Origin: Candidatus Omnitrophota bacterium
GTDB lineage: Bacteria; Omnitrophota; Koll11; Zapsychrales; Aceulaceae
Direction: 5' to 3'
Assembly: GCA_029931885.1 (NCBI GenBank)
Contig: JAOZRJ010000003.1
Coordinates: 6,558 to 23,253 of the forward strand
Length of the DNA: 16,696 nt
The notes below the pieces were generated by a model. It had not been told where the DNA came from. It made no database searches and saw only the letters and a list, made by a program, of their open reading frames with translations. Shown in pieces: positions 1 to 7,515 of this stretch. Position 1 is the stretch's first letter, and each line of letters begins with the position of its first letter. The position numbers and the translations under genes are program-made.

Positions 1-203
1 TCATCTTGTTGAAATGCTTTTGGAACATTAGAAACGTCGGACAAAAAATGAATATTATCAATAATCAAAGCCTGGTCATCAAAATATGTAAAATCAAAAA
101 AAATCGACTGTGCATAAACTAAAAAACCAAAAAGAATAATCCATGCGATAGGATGCCATGATGATAAAAATACATTCTGTAAGAAGAGAATTTTCTGCTT
201 CAT
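1..203 (-). CDS. Membrane glycosyltransferase-like protein (TMTC/GT39-like), N-terminal fragment
   Basis: Only the first 67 codons are in the window; the gene runs off the left edge. The protein begins MKQKILFLQNVF and has one clear membrane segment at about residues 19-32 (a WIILFGFLVYA-type stretch). This is followed by FDFTYFDDQALIIDN at about 37-51. A membrane helix followed by an exposed Phe-Asp-Asp and an Asp-Asn pair matches the first periplasmic loop of polyprenol-phosphate-sugar-dependent glycosyltransferases of the GT39/TMTC type, where the acidic pair is catalytic or metal-binding. Many of these carry TPR repeats after the membrane domain, which cannot be checked here. An in-frame TGA lies four codons upstream of the ATG, so the start is fixed. 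There is no obvious Shine-Dalgarno sequence. The gene starts only 25 nt past the tRNA-Pro CCA end, so it is probably read from the tRNA promoter. Family assignment is moderately sure; the sugar and acceptor are unknown. Confidence 0.6.
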   Translation of the reverse strand, partial: MKQKILFLQNVFLSSWHPIAWIILFGFLVYAQSIFFDFTYFDDQALIIDNIHFLSDVSNVPKAFQQD

Positions 204-228
204 AAACGTAGATCATAAACAGGATATA

Positions 229-306
229 TGGTCGGGGAGGAGAGATTCGAACTCTCGACTTTCTGCTCCCAAAGCAGACGCGCTAACCAAGCTGCGCTAC
301 TCCCCG
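229..306 (-). tRNA. tRNA-Pro (anticodon UGG), CCA encoded
   Basis: The minus strand folds into a full cloverleaf. The acceptor stem CGGGGAG pairs with CTCCCCG; the D arm is GCGC/GCGC with a GG-containing loop. The anticodon stem TCTGC/GCAGA closes the 7-nt loop TTTGGGA, giving anticodon TGG. The variable loop has 5 nt, and the T arm GAGAG/CTCTC carries TTCGAAT. The discriminator base is A and CCA is encoded at 229-231. Total length is 78 nt. UGG reads CCA and, by wobble, other proline codons. A near-consensus promoter lies just upstream. Confidence 0.97.
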
Positions 307-318
307 ATTTGAAACGAT

Positions 319-347
319 AGTATATCATGATGATGTATTTCTTGCAA
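319..347 (-). promoter_or_regulatory. Sigma70-type promoter of tRNA-Pro
   Basis: On the minus strand there is a -35 box TTGCAA (347-342), a 17-bp spacer and a -10 box TATACT (324-319). The -10 is preceded by TG at the extended -10 position. The predicted start is near 312, about 6 nt before the mature tRNA 5' end. The spacing and boxes are seen directly; activity is inferred. Confidence 0.8.
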
Positions 348-350
348 CTA

Positions 351-379
351 TTGAAGATTACCCTTGTTTTAGATATAAT
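351..379 (+). promoter_or_regulatory. Sigma70-type promoter of the AsmA-family gene
   Basis: There is a -35 box TTGAAG (351-356), an exact 17-bp spacer and a consensus -10 box TATAAT (374-379). The usual 6-7 nt from the -10 box to the start site puts +1 at about 386, the A of the ATG of the downstream gene. Its -35 box lies 3 bp from the -35 box of the divergent tRNA promoter. Confidence 0.75.
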
Positions 380-385
380 GATGCA

Positions 386-3244
386 ATGCTAAAGAAAATA
401 ATCTTAATTTCTCTTTTAATTCTTGCAATTTTAACAGCCGTATTGTTTTATTTAAACAAGGTTTTCCTGCCTACACGATTCAAAGACATTTTAGTCGAAA
501 GAATCTCTAAACAAATTGGCCGTAATGTTTCTGTAGGAAGCCTTCATTATTTTCCTTTTAAAGGTTTTGCAATCAGAAATATCACAATTTCTGAACAAAC
601 TTCTTCAAAAGAAGAATTTTTAACAATAGATGAGGCCTCTGTCGGTCTCCTTGTCCTTCCTTTGCTTGCACAGAAAAAAATTGTCATTCCTTCAATGGTA
701 ATAAAAAATCCTGTTTTACGAATTACGAAAGAACGAAATTCAAAATGGAATTTTGATGATCTTCTGCCCTCAAACAAAACTTCAGAAAAACAAAAAACCA
801 TATCAGCCTATGTCGCCAGCATCAAAATCATCAATGGAATAGCTATCTTTTCTGACAAAACTCTAGCTAGAGATCCCATTGAAACAATTAAGAATATTAA
901 CATTTCCGCTAGCTTATCTTTACCAAAAAACATTAAAGCCAACATCCGAATCATGCCGTTTGAAAAAAATCAATTAAAACTAATTGCAGATCTCAACCAT
1001 GACCTTGTTTCAAATGATTTTCTGATAACATTAAACATTGAAAAACTTTCTTTATTAAAATTCGCTACTTACATTAATACCGACTCCGTTGTTTTCGAAA
1101 ACAGTTTTATAAATCTAGCAGCTTTTGACATTACGCGACGAAATAAAAAAATACTCGGAAAAGGAGATATAATCTTTGGCGAAACAAAAATAAAAATTCA
1201 AAATAATGCACAGCTTGTCTTTGCCCCATCTTTGTCTGTTCAGCAACTATTAGTAGAAAACGACATCTTGACATTAAATGCAAAACTGCGATCTGACAAG
1301 AATTCCTTAAAAATTAATTCTGATAAAATGTCATGGGAAAATCTCACTTATACCTTCACAGCTAAAAAACAAAATCAAAAAAATGAAGCTTCCGGAAACT
1401 TAACAGCAAGCGCCCTTTTGATAAAAAAAGAAGGAAGTACTATTTCTAGCGATGCAATTAACGGAACAGCCTCGCTATCCTACATCAATCGAGCGTTGGA
1501 TGCTAAAGGCGTATTTAAGACTCAAAATTTTAATGTGGCAATAGACCAAGACAAAAAGCTCTTCGGTAACCCTGATATCAAAATTACGCTAGAATTTAAC
1601 CCAAAAGAAAAAGAACCTCACTTAAAATACGATGGATTGCTTTCTTTTTCTTCCGGCACGCTCTCTGGGATTCAAGTAATAGAAAAAATCGAAAATATTG
1701 TAGGAAAAATAAATCTTAAAAAGAACGAAATATCTTCTAAATCTGTCACAGCTTTGGCACAAGGTGTTCCGGTTGAGTTTTCCGGAAATCTTACAAATTT
1801 TCAAAAACCATTCTTAGATATCAAGGGGTCCCTTCCCAATGTTAATCTCATGAATTTTAATAAAATTCTATCAAAAACTTATCCTGACAAACAACTAGAT
1901 TTAAAAGGCAACGCTAAAATAGACTTTCACTACAAAGGAAACCTCCATTCTATCGAAAATAGTTCTATAATATGCTCAGCTCTATTAAAAAATGCCGCTA
2001 TAAAGGCTAAGATTCTTCCAATTCCAATCGTCGACATTTCCGGAAATATTTCCTATAATGTAAAAAATTTATTAACATCTCATTTTCTTCCAGATCAGGC
2101 TACCTGGAAAAACTTACAGGCAACATTTCAAGAAAAGAAATATCTACTAAACGGCTCTCTGCAGTTTAATAGCCTCGAAGCGACTCTTAGCATGGATGCG
2201 CTTAAAGCATCTACACAAATAAGTTTTATGAATGACCGTCTTAAAATCAATTCCTTAAAATCACAGTATAAAGATTCCTCCTTAGAATGGCAGGGTGAAA
2301 TTCTTTACCCTCAAGATCAAAAATGGAAAGTTGACGTAGCCGCAAATGGAAACTTAAGGCTAGAACATCTTTCAGAGCTAATTCCACCCTTTAAAGAAAA
2401 AACAAAAAATTTCAATCCTCATGGCCTATGTGCTGTAAAAATCAATTTCGCAGGAGATCCAGTAGACTGGAAAAACTGGTCTCTTTTTCTAAAAATTAAT
2501 AGCGACAAAATTTTATTAAAAGGCTATCGCTTAAATAATGTTCTTTTTAAATTTACGCAGCGAGATAGCTATATCAATGAATGTTCTCTCGCTTCTGTTG
2601 TATACGACGGAAACTTTTCAGCGCAAGCATCCGTTGATTTATCAAAAAAGGAATTACCTTACAAGCTTGATATAAACTTTCAGAATATAAATATAGAAAA
2701 ATTAAAAGACGACAGCACATTAAAGAATAAAGATATTTCAGGATTTGCAACAGGTTCTTATATCGGTGTCGGGCCTCTCCCTGACATCCATCTTAGCCGT
2801 GGAGAAGGTTCATTGTCCGTCAAAAACGGAGAGCTTTTACATCTTGATCTCTTAAAAGGGCTTGGAAAATTACTTTTTGTTCCAGAATATAAAAATATTA
2901 CTTTCGAAAGTGCAAAAGGAAATTTTGAGATTAAAAATGAAAAAGTTTTTGTTAAAGACGGACTATTAAACGGTAATCAAATGGAATTATCGTGTAACGG
3001 AACTGTTGATTTTAATGGAGATCTGGATTTGGATATTATCTCAAGATTTGATAAAGGTATTATTAAAAGCTCTAAATCGTTTAAAAAAGCTATCGCAGCT
3101 ATTCTAACTCAAGCTGATGATTTCCTAACTGTTAAACTTACAGGAACTATTAAAGAACCGAAATATTATATCGCACCATCGCCTTTAAATATACTTAGAA
3201 AAACCAAAGATCTTATACTGGACAGTATTCCAAATATTTTTTAA
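386..3244 (+). CDS. AsmA-family (AsmA-like C-terminal domain) envelope protein
   Basis: This 952-aa protein is probably anchored in the inner membrane by an N-terminal helix (residues about 4-23), with the rest in the periplasm. After the anchor comes the typical AsmA start, in which a short basic helix precedes NVSVGSLHYFPFKGFAIRNI. A long series of beta-strand-rich repeats follows, and an AsmA_2-like C-terminal region lies at about 784-888 (GVGPLPDIHLSRGEGSLSV, then an LLKGLGKLL helix). AsmA/TamB/YhdP-type proteins form long hydrophobic grooves implicated in phospholipid transport to the outer membrane; that role here is by family. The start is the first ATG in frame. No Shine-Dalgarno sequence precedes it, which fits the promoter placed directly in front. 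The last 32 bp overlap the end of rdgB on the other strand. It is the only plus-strand gene in the window. Confidence 0.85.
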   Translation: MLKKIILISLLILAILTAVLFYLNKVFLPTRFKDILVERISKQIGRNVSVGSLHYFPFKGFAIRNITISEQTSSKEEFLTIDEASVGLLVLPLLAQKKIVIPSMVIKNPVLRITKERNSKWNFDDLLPSNKTSEKQKTISAYVASIKIINGIAIFSDKTLARDPIETIKNINISASLSLPKNIKANIRIMPFEKNQLKLIADLNHDLVSNDFLITLNIEKLSLLKFATYINTDSVVFENSFINLAAFDITRRNKKILGKGDIIFGETKIKIQNNAQLVFAPSLSVQQLLVENDILTLNAKLRSDKNSLKINSDKMSWENLTYTFTAKKQNQKNEASGNLTASALLIKKEGSTISSDAINGTASLSYINRALDAKGVFKTQNFNVAIDQDKKLFGNPDIKITLEFNPKEKEPHLKYDGLLSFSSGTLSGIQVIEKIENIVGKINLKKNEISSKSVTALAQGVPVEFSGNLTNFQKPFLDIKGSLPNVNLMNFNKILSKTYPDKQLDLKGNAKIDFHYKGNLHSIENSSIICSALLKNAAIKAKILPIPIVDISGNISYNVKNLLTSHFLPDQATWKNLQATFQEKKYLLNGSLQFNSLEATLSMDALKASTQISFMNDRLKINSLKSQYKDSSLEWQGEILYPQDQKWKVDVAANGNLRLEHLSELIPPFKEKTKNFNPHGLCAVKINFAGDPVDWKNWSLFLKINSDKILLKGYRLNNVLFKFTQRDSYINECSLASVVYDGNFSAQASVDLSKKELPYKLDINFQNINIEKLKDDSTLKNKDISGFATGSYIGVGPLPDIHLSRGEGSLSVKNGELLHLDLLKGLGKLLFVPEYKNITFESAKGNFEIKNEKVFVKDGLLNGNQMELSCNGTVDFNGDLDLDIISRFDKGIIKSSKSFKKAIAAILTQADDFLTVKLTGTIKEPKYYIAPSPLNILRKTKDLILDSIPNIF

Positions 3245-3830
3245 TCAATTTCTTAAATTTCTTAAACGCTTGAGCACGATGACTTATTCTTGATTTAATT
3301 TGAGGATCAAGCTCCCCGAATGTTTTATGATATTGAGGAACTAAAAAAAGAGGGTCGTATCCAAATCCATTCTTTCCTTTTGCACGTAATGGAATTATCC
3401 CCTTACAGCTTCCAGACACAACTTCAACAATTCCGTTTTCATCCGTTAATGCAACACAGCAACGATAACGCGCCTGCCTCTTGCTCAAAGGAACCCCGCG
3501 AAGTTCTTTCAAAAGCTTTAAATTATTCTTTTTATCTGTCGCAGATGGTCCAGAAAATCTTGCAGAAAAAATACCAGGCCTATTATTTAACATACTAACT
3601 TCAAGACCAGAGTCTTCACCAATTACAAGTTTCTTTGTATAAAGAGAAATAGTGGCGGCTTTTTTAATTGCATTCGCTGCAAAAGTTTTTCCATCTTCCA
3701 CTATGCGCGGCATATCCTTATAATCCGCTAATGATGTGATGCAAATATTCAAATCACTTAATAGCTCTTTAATTTCCTTTAATTTCTTCCTGTTTCTTGT
3801 TGCTACAAGAAGTTCTGGCATTTTCTTCAT
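3213..3830 (-). CDS. rdgB: RdgB/HAM1 non-canonical purine NTP pyrophosphatase
   Basis: This 205-aa enzyme is predicted to hydrolyse dITP, ITP and XTP to the monophosphates, removing deaminated purines from the nucleotide pool. Family motifs occur in order: TRNRKKLKEI near residue 11 (substrate loop), GEDSGLEV near 71 with the catalytic acidic residues, NNRPGIFSARFSG, then GFGYDPLF near 155 and SHRAQAFKKF near the end. Length is as expected. The start ATG at 3830 has an AAGG Shine-Dalgarno sequence 7 nt upstream, inside the tail of rph; an ATG three codons later is less well placed. It is the last gene of the long minus-strand run, 10 nt after rph, a pairing common in bacteria. Its final codons are antisense to the end of the AsmA gene. 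Identification is secure. Confidence 0.95.
   Translation of the reverse strand: MKKMPELLVATRNRKKLKEIKELLSDLNICITSLADYKDMPRIVEDGKTFAANAIKKAATISLYTKKLVIGEDSGLEVSMLNNRPGIFSARFSGPSATDKKNNLKLLKELRGVPLSKRQARYRCCVALTDENGIVEVVSGSCKGIIPLRAKGKNGFGYDPLFLVPQYHKTFGELDPQIKSRISHRAQAFKKFKKLIKKYLEYCPV
3215..3228. repeat. Short inverted repeat in the convergent overlap, possible weak bidirectional terminator
   Basis: ATACTG, a 2-nt centre and CAGTAT form a perfect 14-bp palindrome inside the shared 3' ends of the AsmA gene and rdgB. On the plus strand a run of six T follows 7 nt later (3237-3242). On the minus strand a GGTTTTT run follows about 13 nt later. The stem is short and AT-rich, so termination here is only a possibility. 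Confidence 0.25.
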
Positions 3831-3840
3831 TCAATATACC

Positions 3841-4557
3841 TTAAGCCTTCAATCCACCAAGAGCATTACGTTGAATATCAAAAAGCTCTTCAATTCCTTT
3901 TTTAGCAAAATCAAGTGCCTCATCCATTTGTTTTTTTGAGAAAGGTCGACCCTCCGCAGTGCCTTGAACTTCAATAAAGTCGCCACAACCACGCATAACT
4001 ACATTCATGTCCATTTCAGCCCTCGAGTCCTCATCAAAATCAACATCTAAACACATTTGATTACCTACAATTCCAACACTCACAGCAGCAACGCAATCTC
4101 TGATTGGAAGCTCAACTAATTTTGTATCATTCTTTAAATTTTTAAGTACATCGACCAACGCAACATAGGCACCAGTAATAGAAGCCGTACGTGTCCCTCC
4201 GTCTGCCTGCACAACATCACAATCTATTTTAATGGTTCTTTCTCCGAGTCTAACAAAATCAACAACACTGCGAAGAGAACGCCCAATAAGACGCTGAATC
4301 TCATGAGTTCGTCCTGATATTTTATTTCGCGTAACGCGTGTATTGCAAGAACACGGCAACATTCCATATTCAGCGGTCAACCATCCAGTCGATGTATTTC
4401 TTAGAAACGGCGGAACTCCTTCTTCAATCGTTGCCGCACAGATAACTTGAGTATCACCAAATTCTATCAGACAAGAACCTTGTGAATTTTTTAAATAATT
4501 TCGCGTAATTTTAATCTTTCTTATTTCGTCATATTTTCTAGAATATTTTCTAGGCAT
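3841..4557 (-). CDS. rph: Ribonuclease PH
   Basis: This 238-aa phosphorolytic 3'-5' exoribonuclease trims tRNA precursors, using phosphate to release nucleoside diphosphates. It forms a hexameric ring by family. The protein opens with the family form R-x(5)-D-E-I-R (residues 7-13) and carries the phosphate-binding region around [15 protein letters not shown] (about 82-96). Its signature [20 protein letters not shown] is at about 110-129. Length and termini match the family. The start is set by a strong AAAGGGAT Shine-Dalgarno sequence 6 nt upstream. It lies 16 nt after queF and 10 nt before rdgB. The tRNA-related role fits the adjacent queuosine genes, although rph acts on all tRNAs. Confidence 0.97.
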   Translation of the reverse strand: MPRKYSRKYDEIRKIKITRNYLKNSQGSCLIEFGDTQVICAATIEEGVPPFLRNTSTGWLTAEYGMLPCSCNTRVTRNKISGRTHEIQRLIGRSLRSVVDFVRLGERTIKIDCDVVQADGGTRTASITGAYVALVDVLKNLKNDTKLVELPIRDCVAAVSVGIVGNQMCLDVDFDEDSRAEMDMNVVMRGCGDFIEVQGTAEGRPFSKKQMDEALDFAKKGIEELFDIQRNALGGLKA

Positions 4558-4573
4558 AATAAATCCCTTTCTA

Positions 4574-4966
4574 TTATTCTTGAGGATATTCGGATGTCAC
4601 TGTCGTCTGAATGCCTCCCCTTGAATTCATAATAACTTCGACTTGAATCCAGCGAGGATCACATGCTTTAACAATATCGTCTAAAACTTTATTAACCAAA
4701 TGTTCATGAAAAATTCCAATATCTCGATAAGAAATAAGGTAATACTTAAATGACTTAAGCTCAATGCAGGACTTATTCGGCGTGTAATGAACATTAACGG
4801 TGGCAAAGTCCGGAAGTCCTGTTTTAGGACAAATGCAGGTGAATTCATTTGTTGTTAAATCAACAACGTAATCACGATCCGAATATTTATTCTCCCAGAC
4901 ATCTATTTTAGGAGTTTCAAGATTCCTGATCTTCGATTGAAGGCCTTGATAAGTTTTTTTTGCCAT
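4574..4966 (-). CDS. queF: NADPH-dependent 7-cyano-7-deazaguanine reductase QueF (short form)
   Basis: This 130-aa enzyme reduces the nitrile of preQ0 to the amine preQ1, the base inserted into tRNA by Tgt. It is of the single-domain (Bacillus-like) type that works as a homo-oligomer. The catalytic Cys is probably C46 in [12 protein letters not shown] (residues 43-54), with Asp53 as the partner acid. The QueF-specific motif ELKSFKYY (69-76), which binds NADPH, is complete. IGIFHEH follows and holds the conserved His. It starts 3 nt after the queE stop. A GGAG sequence lies about 11 nt before the ATG. It is the last queuosine gene in the cluster and follows queE in pathway order. Confidence 0.95.
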   Translation of the reverse strand: MAKKTYQGLQSKIRNLETPKIDVWENKYSDRDYVVDLTTNEFTCICPKTGLPDFATVNVHYTPNKSCIELKSFKYYLISYRDIGIFHEHLVNKVLDDIVKACDPRWIQVEVIMNSRGGIQTTVTSEYPQE

Positions 4967-4969
4967 AGA

Positions 4970-5662
4970 TTATCGTACTCCTATTAATTTATGAACTTGA
5001 GGGATAATACGAACATCCCGTAAAAACTTTGAACAAATTTTCTGTGCTTCAAAGCATCTCTCTATCGCACCAGTTTTTAACTCTTGCGTATTCGGCTGCA
5101 GAATACATACTATATCACGATTGACTTCAGATGCAAGTTTTGACGCAGTCGTTAAATCTTTTGTTTTTGTTTTCTTTGAAATAATCATTTTTAAGAAAAC
5201 ATTTTTCTTTGATGCAATTTTTAAAAATTTCTTTTGATCATTCCAACATATTACCTGCCCCGTAGAGCTAGGCAGTTTAATGTCCATGGCGATAATGTCA
5301 ACAAAATCAACAACTTCATTAAATGCCTTAGGCAAAGTTCCGTTTGTCTCAAGATAAATTTGATATCTTTTCTTTTTTAATGCAGGAAGTACAATCTTTA
5401 AGAAATCTTTTTGTACAAGAGGCTCTCCCCCGGTCAGACTAATGGAATGAAGGCTTCTTTTATTTCTAAGAATTGCTCGAATTAAATCACTTTTTGTATA
5501 TTCCTTATATAGCTTTTTCCTTTTATCTACAGCTCTTTGCGGAGTATCACACCAGCTACACTTCATATTGCATCCGTAAAAACGAATAAAAATTTGAGGA
5601 ACACCGAGGAATTTTCCTTCACCTTGAAAAGAATAAAAAATTTCAGAAATCTTTGCTTTCAT
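4970..5662 (-). CDS. queE: 7-carboxy-7-deazaguanine synthase QueE (radical SAM)
   Basis: This 230-aa radical-SAM enzyme rearranges 6-carboxytetrahydropterin to 7-carboxy-7-deazaguanine. The Fe-S cluster motif is CNMKCSWCDT at residues 31-40 (Cys31, 35, 38; C-x3-C-x2-C). It follows the family N-terminus EIFYSFQGEGKFLGVPQIFIR, whose SFQGEG stretch binds substrate. The SAM-binding GGEP is at 78-81. Length is normal. The ATG overlaps the queC stop in an ATGA arrangement (4 nt), which suggests coupled translation. It is one of four contiguous queuosine genes. Confidence 0.96.
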   Translation of the reverse strand: MKAKISEIFYSFQGEGKFLGVPQIFIRFYGCNMKCSWCDTPQRAVDKRKKLYKEYTKSDLIRAILRNKRSLHSISLTGGEPLVQKDFLKIVLPALKKKRYQIYLETNGTLPKAFNEVVDFVDIIAMDIKLPSSTGQVICWNDQKKFLKIASKKNVFLKMIISKKTKTKDLTTASKLASEVNRDIVCILQPNTQELKTGAIERCFEAQKICSKFLRDVRIIPQVHKLIGVR

Positions 5663-6339
5663 GATAAATATGGATCTTTTTTATTGAGAGTATCAAACCC
5701 TTTTTTTCTTAAAACACAGCTATCACACTTCCCGCAAGGAAGCTTTTCTCCCTTATAGCAAGACCATGTTAAGCGATAAGGAACTTTTAATTTTAACCCA
5801 AGCCTAATTATCTGAGCCTTGGTTTTAGAAATAAGTGGGGCATGAATTTTTATTGTCTTATTTTGAGCACCTGACTTTGTTCCCTTATCTAAAACTTTCT
5901 GAAAAGCACTTAAAAATTCTGGGCGACAATCAGGATATCCTGAATAATCAATTGCATTGGCTCCTATAAAAATATCTTGTGCACCAATACTCTCGGCAAA
6001 TGATGCTGCAAAGCTTAAAAAGATAATATTCCTCGATGGAACATAAGTAACCGGTATTTTTGATTTTATCTCTTTTAAAGATCTAAATTTTGGTATTGAA
6101 ACTTTTTTATCTAAAAGAGCTGATCCTTTCCACGGAAAAGAAACCTTGAGAACTTGATAAGGACAATGTATTTCTTTTGCGATTCTTTTTGCGCATAAAA
6201 CTTCTTTTTGATGTCGTTGACCATAATCAAAAATTAATCCATAGACATCAAACCCTTTACTTTTTGCAAGGTAAAGGGTAGTTGAAGAATCTAAACCTCC
6301 GGAAAACAAAATAACAGCTTTCTTTTTTTTAGCTCTCAT
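5659..6339 (-). CDS. queC: 7-cyano-7-deazaguanine synthase QueC
   Basis: This ATP-dependent enzyme converts 7-carboxy-7-deazaguanine and ammonia to preQ0. The PP-loop nucleotide-binding motif LFSGGLDSST lies near the N-terminus. A zinc site near the C-terminus has the family pattern SCYKGEKLPCGKCDSC (four Cys). The region FIGANAIDYSGYPDCRPEFL is also typical. I chose the ATG at 6339 (226 aa, 11-nt overlap with queD) because QueC proteins usually carry only a few residues before the PP-loop. An ATG at 6357 gives 232 aa and has a slightly better GGGA sequence upstream, so the start is open. Function is secure. Confidence 0.95.
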   Translation of the reverse strand: MRAKKKKAVILFSGGLDSSTTLYLAKSKGFDVYGLIFDYGQRHQKEVLCAKRIAKEIHCPYQVLKVSFPWKGSALLDKKVSIPKFRSLKEIKSKIPVTYVPSRNIIFLSFAASFAESIGAQDIFIGANAIDYSGYPDCRPEFLSAFQKVLDKGTKSGAQNKTIKIHAPLISKTKAQIIRLGLKLKVPYRLTWSCYKGEKLPCGKCDSCVLRKKGFDTLNKKDPYLS

Positions 6340-6694
6340 AATATGTAGCGCTCGCATTTTCTGATTCCCATACCGTAACTTTCTTGATGTGTGCTGATAA
6401 AGTCTTCATGGAAATTTCTTTAAAAATATATTTGGCAAGATTCTCAGATGTCGGATTAATCTCCTGAAAATAATCTATATCATTTAAATGAGTATGATCA
6501 AGATTATCTAAAATACTTTTGAGCAATTCTTTAATTTCTTTAAAATCAATCAACATTCCTGCCTGATTAAGTTTCTCCCCAGAAAAAAGTACTTCAACTT
6601 TCCAAGTATGGCCATGTAAGTTTTTACACTTTCCTTGGTAATCTCTCAAGGAGTGCGACGAAGCAAAATCTGATTTAACGGTTAATTCGTACAT
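6329..6694 (-). CDS. queD: 6-carboxy-5,6,7,8-tetrahydropterin synthase QueD
   Basis: This 121-aa member of the PTPS family makes 6-carboxytetrahydropterin from dihydroneopterin triphosphate, the first committed step of queuosine synthesis after GTP cyclohydrolase. The zinc ligands are His14, His27 and His29. The catalytic Cys23 sits in the QueD-specific C-x3-HGH arrangement (CKNLHGH), which separates it from eukaryotic-type PTPS. The catalytic Asp/His stretch LDNLDHTHLND and the C-terminal ExxxA region (WESENASATYYES) are present. AAAGG precedes the ATG, and the gene starts 2 nt after the murI stop. No GTP cyclohydrolase (folE) gene is in the window, so that step is encoded elsewhere. Confidence 0.95.
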   Translation of the reverse strand: MYELTVKSDFASSHSLRDYQGKCKNLHGHTWKVEVLFSGEKLNQAGMLIDFKEIKELLKSILDNLDHTHLNDIDYFQEINPTSENLAKYIFKEISMKTLSAHIKKVTVWESENASATYYES

Positions 6695-6696
6695 TT

Positions 6697-7515
6697 TTAT
6701 ACCTTTTTTATGCTTTTAATAGAATATCCTAGAAACTGTTTTGCTAATTTACCAAAATGTTGCGGTTTATCACTAACAAAAAATTTACATTTCCCCAGAC
6801 TTTTTGTCTGTTTTTTTAAATTATTAACTACCAAGACATCTCTAACCTCCTTGGCCACTTCTTTTGCCGAGTCAACAAGATAAACTTTCTTACCCATCAC
6901 CTTACCGATAACAGACTTCAACAAAGGATAATGCGTACACCCTAAAATAAGCGTATCAACTCCCGAATAAATGAGCTTTACCAAGTATTGCCTTGCAATT
7001 TCTTTTGTCGCTTTCTTATGAAACCATCCTTCTTCTGCGAGAGGAACAAACAAGGGACAAGCTTGACTAATTACTTTAATATTTTTGGAAATTGTTTTTA
7101 CCATTTTCATATATTTTTCGCTTTGAATCGTTGCAGATGTCGCAATAACGCCCACTTTCTTATTTTTTGTCACTTCACATGCCTTCTTAGCACCCGGCAT
7201 AATTACACCAATAATCGGAATAGAAAATTTCTTTCTTAAAACCGGCAAAGAAAAACTAGATGAAGAATTACACGCAACTACAATTATCTTAACTTTATTT
7301 TTAAGGAGAAATTGAACATTCTCAACGGAAAACCGAATAATCGACTCTTCAGATTTTGTTCCATAAGGGACTCGTGCTGTATCACCAAAATAGACAATGT
7401 CCTCATTAGGAAGTTGTCTTTTAAGCTCTTTGACAACGGTCAGGCCTCCCAACCCCGAATCAAATACACCGATTGCACAATGAGAATTAATACCTTTTTT
7501 AATAGCGTTGCGCAT
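6697..7515 (-). CDS. murI: Glutamate racemase
   Basis: This enzyme interconverts L- and D-glutamate, supplying D-Glu for peptidoglycan. With the chosen ATG it has 272 aa. Motifs in order: IGVFDSGLGGLTV (15-27, substrate-binding Asp-Ser), YFGDTARVPYG (42-52), ACNSSSS with catalytic Cys82, and GCTHYPLL with catalytic Cys193. The residue after Cys82-Asn is Ser where most family members have Thr, a conservative change. A TTG codon 33 nt upstream could extend the frame. I prefer the ATG, which overlaps the amidase stop by 17 nt, because homologues have little before the IGVFDSG strand. It sits between an amidase and queD, and the amidase-racemase pair gives a cell-wall theme. Confidence 0.95.
   Translation of the reverse strand: MRNAIKKGINSHCAIGVFDSGLGGLTVVKELKRQLPNEDIVYFGDTARVPYGTKSEESIIRFSVENVQFLLKNKVKIIVVACNSSSSFSLPVLRKKFSIPIIGVIMPGAKKACEVTKNKKVGVIATSATIQSEKYMKMVKTISKNIKVISQACPLFVPLAEEGWFHKKATKEIARQYLVKLIYSGVDTLILGCTHYPLLKSVIGKVMGKKVYLVDSAKEVAKEVRDVLVVNNLKKQTKSLGKCKFFVSDKPQHFGKLAKQFLGYSIKSIKKV

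Noticed and set aside
547..801. Minus-strand open frame of 84 codons opposite the start of the AsmA gene
   Set aside because: It is a shadow of the AsmA frame with no initiation signal and no recognisable domain.
3244..3275. Tandem TTTCTTAAA repeats just after the AsmA stop
   Set aside because: They are explained by the lysine-rich K-F-K-K codons at the end of RdgB on the minus strand.
3320..3598. Plus-strand open frame of 92 codons opposite rdgB
   Set aside because: It lies wholly antisense to the conserved core of rdgB, has no Shine-Dalgarno sequence or recognisable domain, and disappears once rdgB is accepted.
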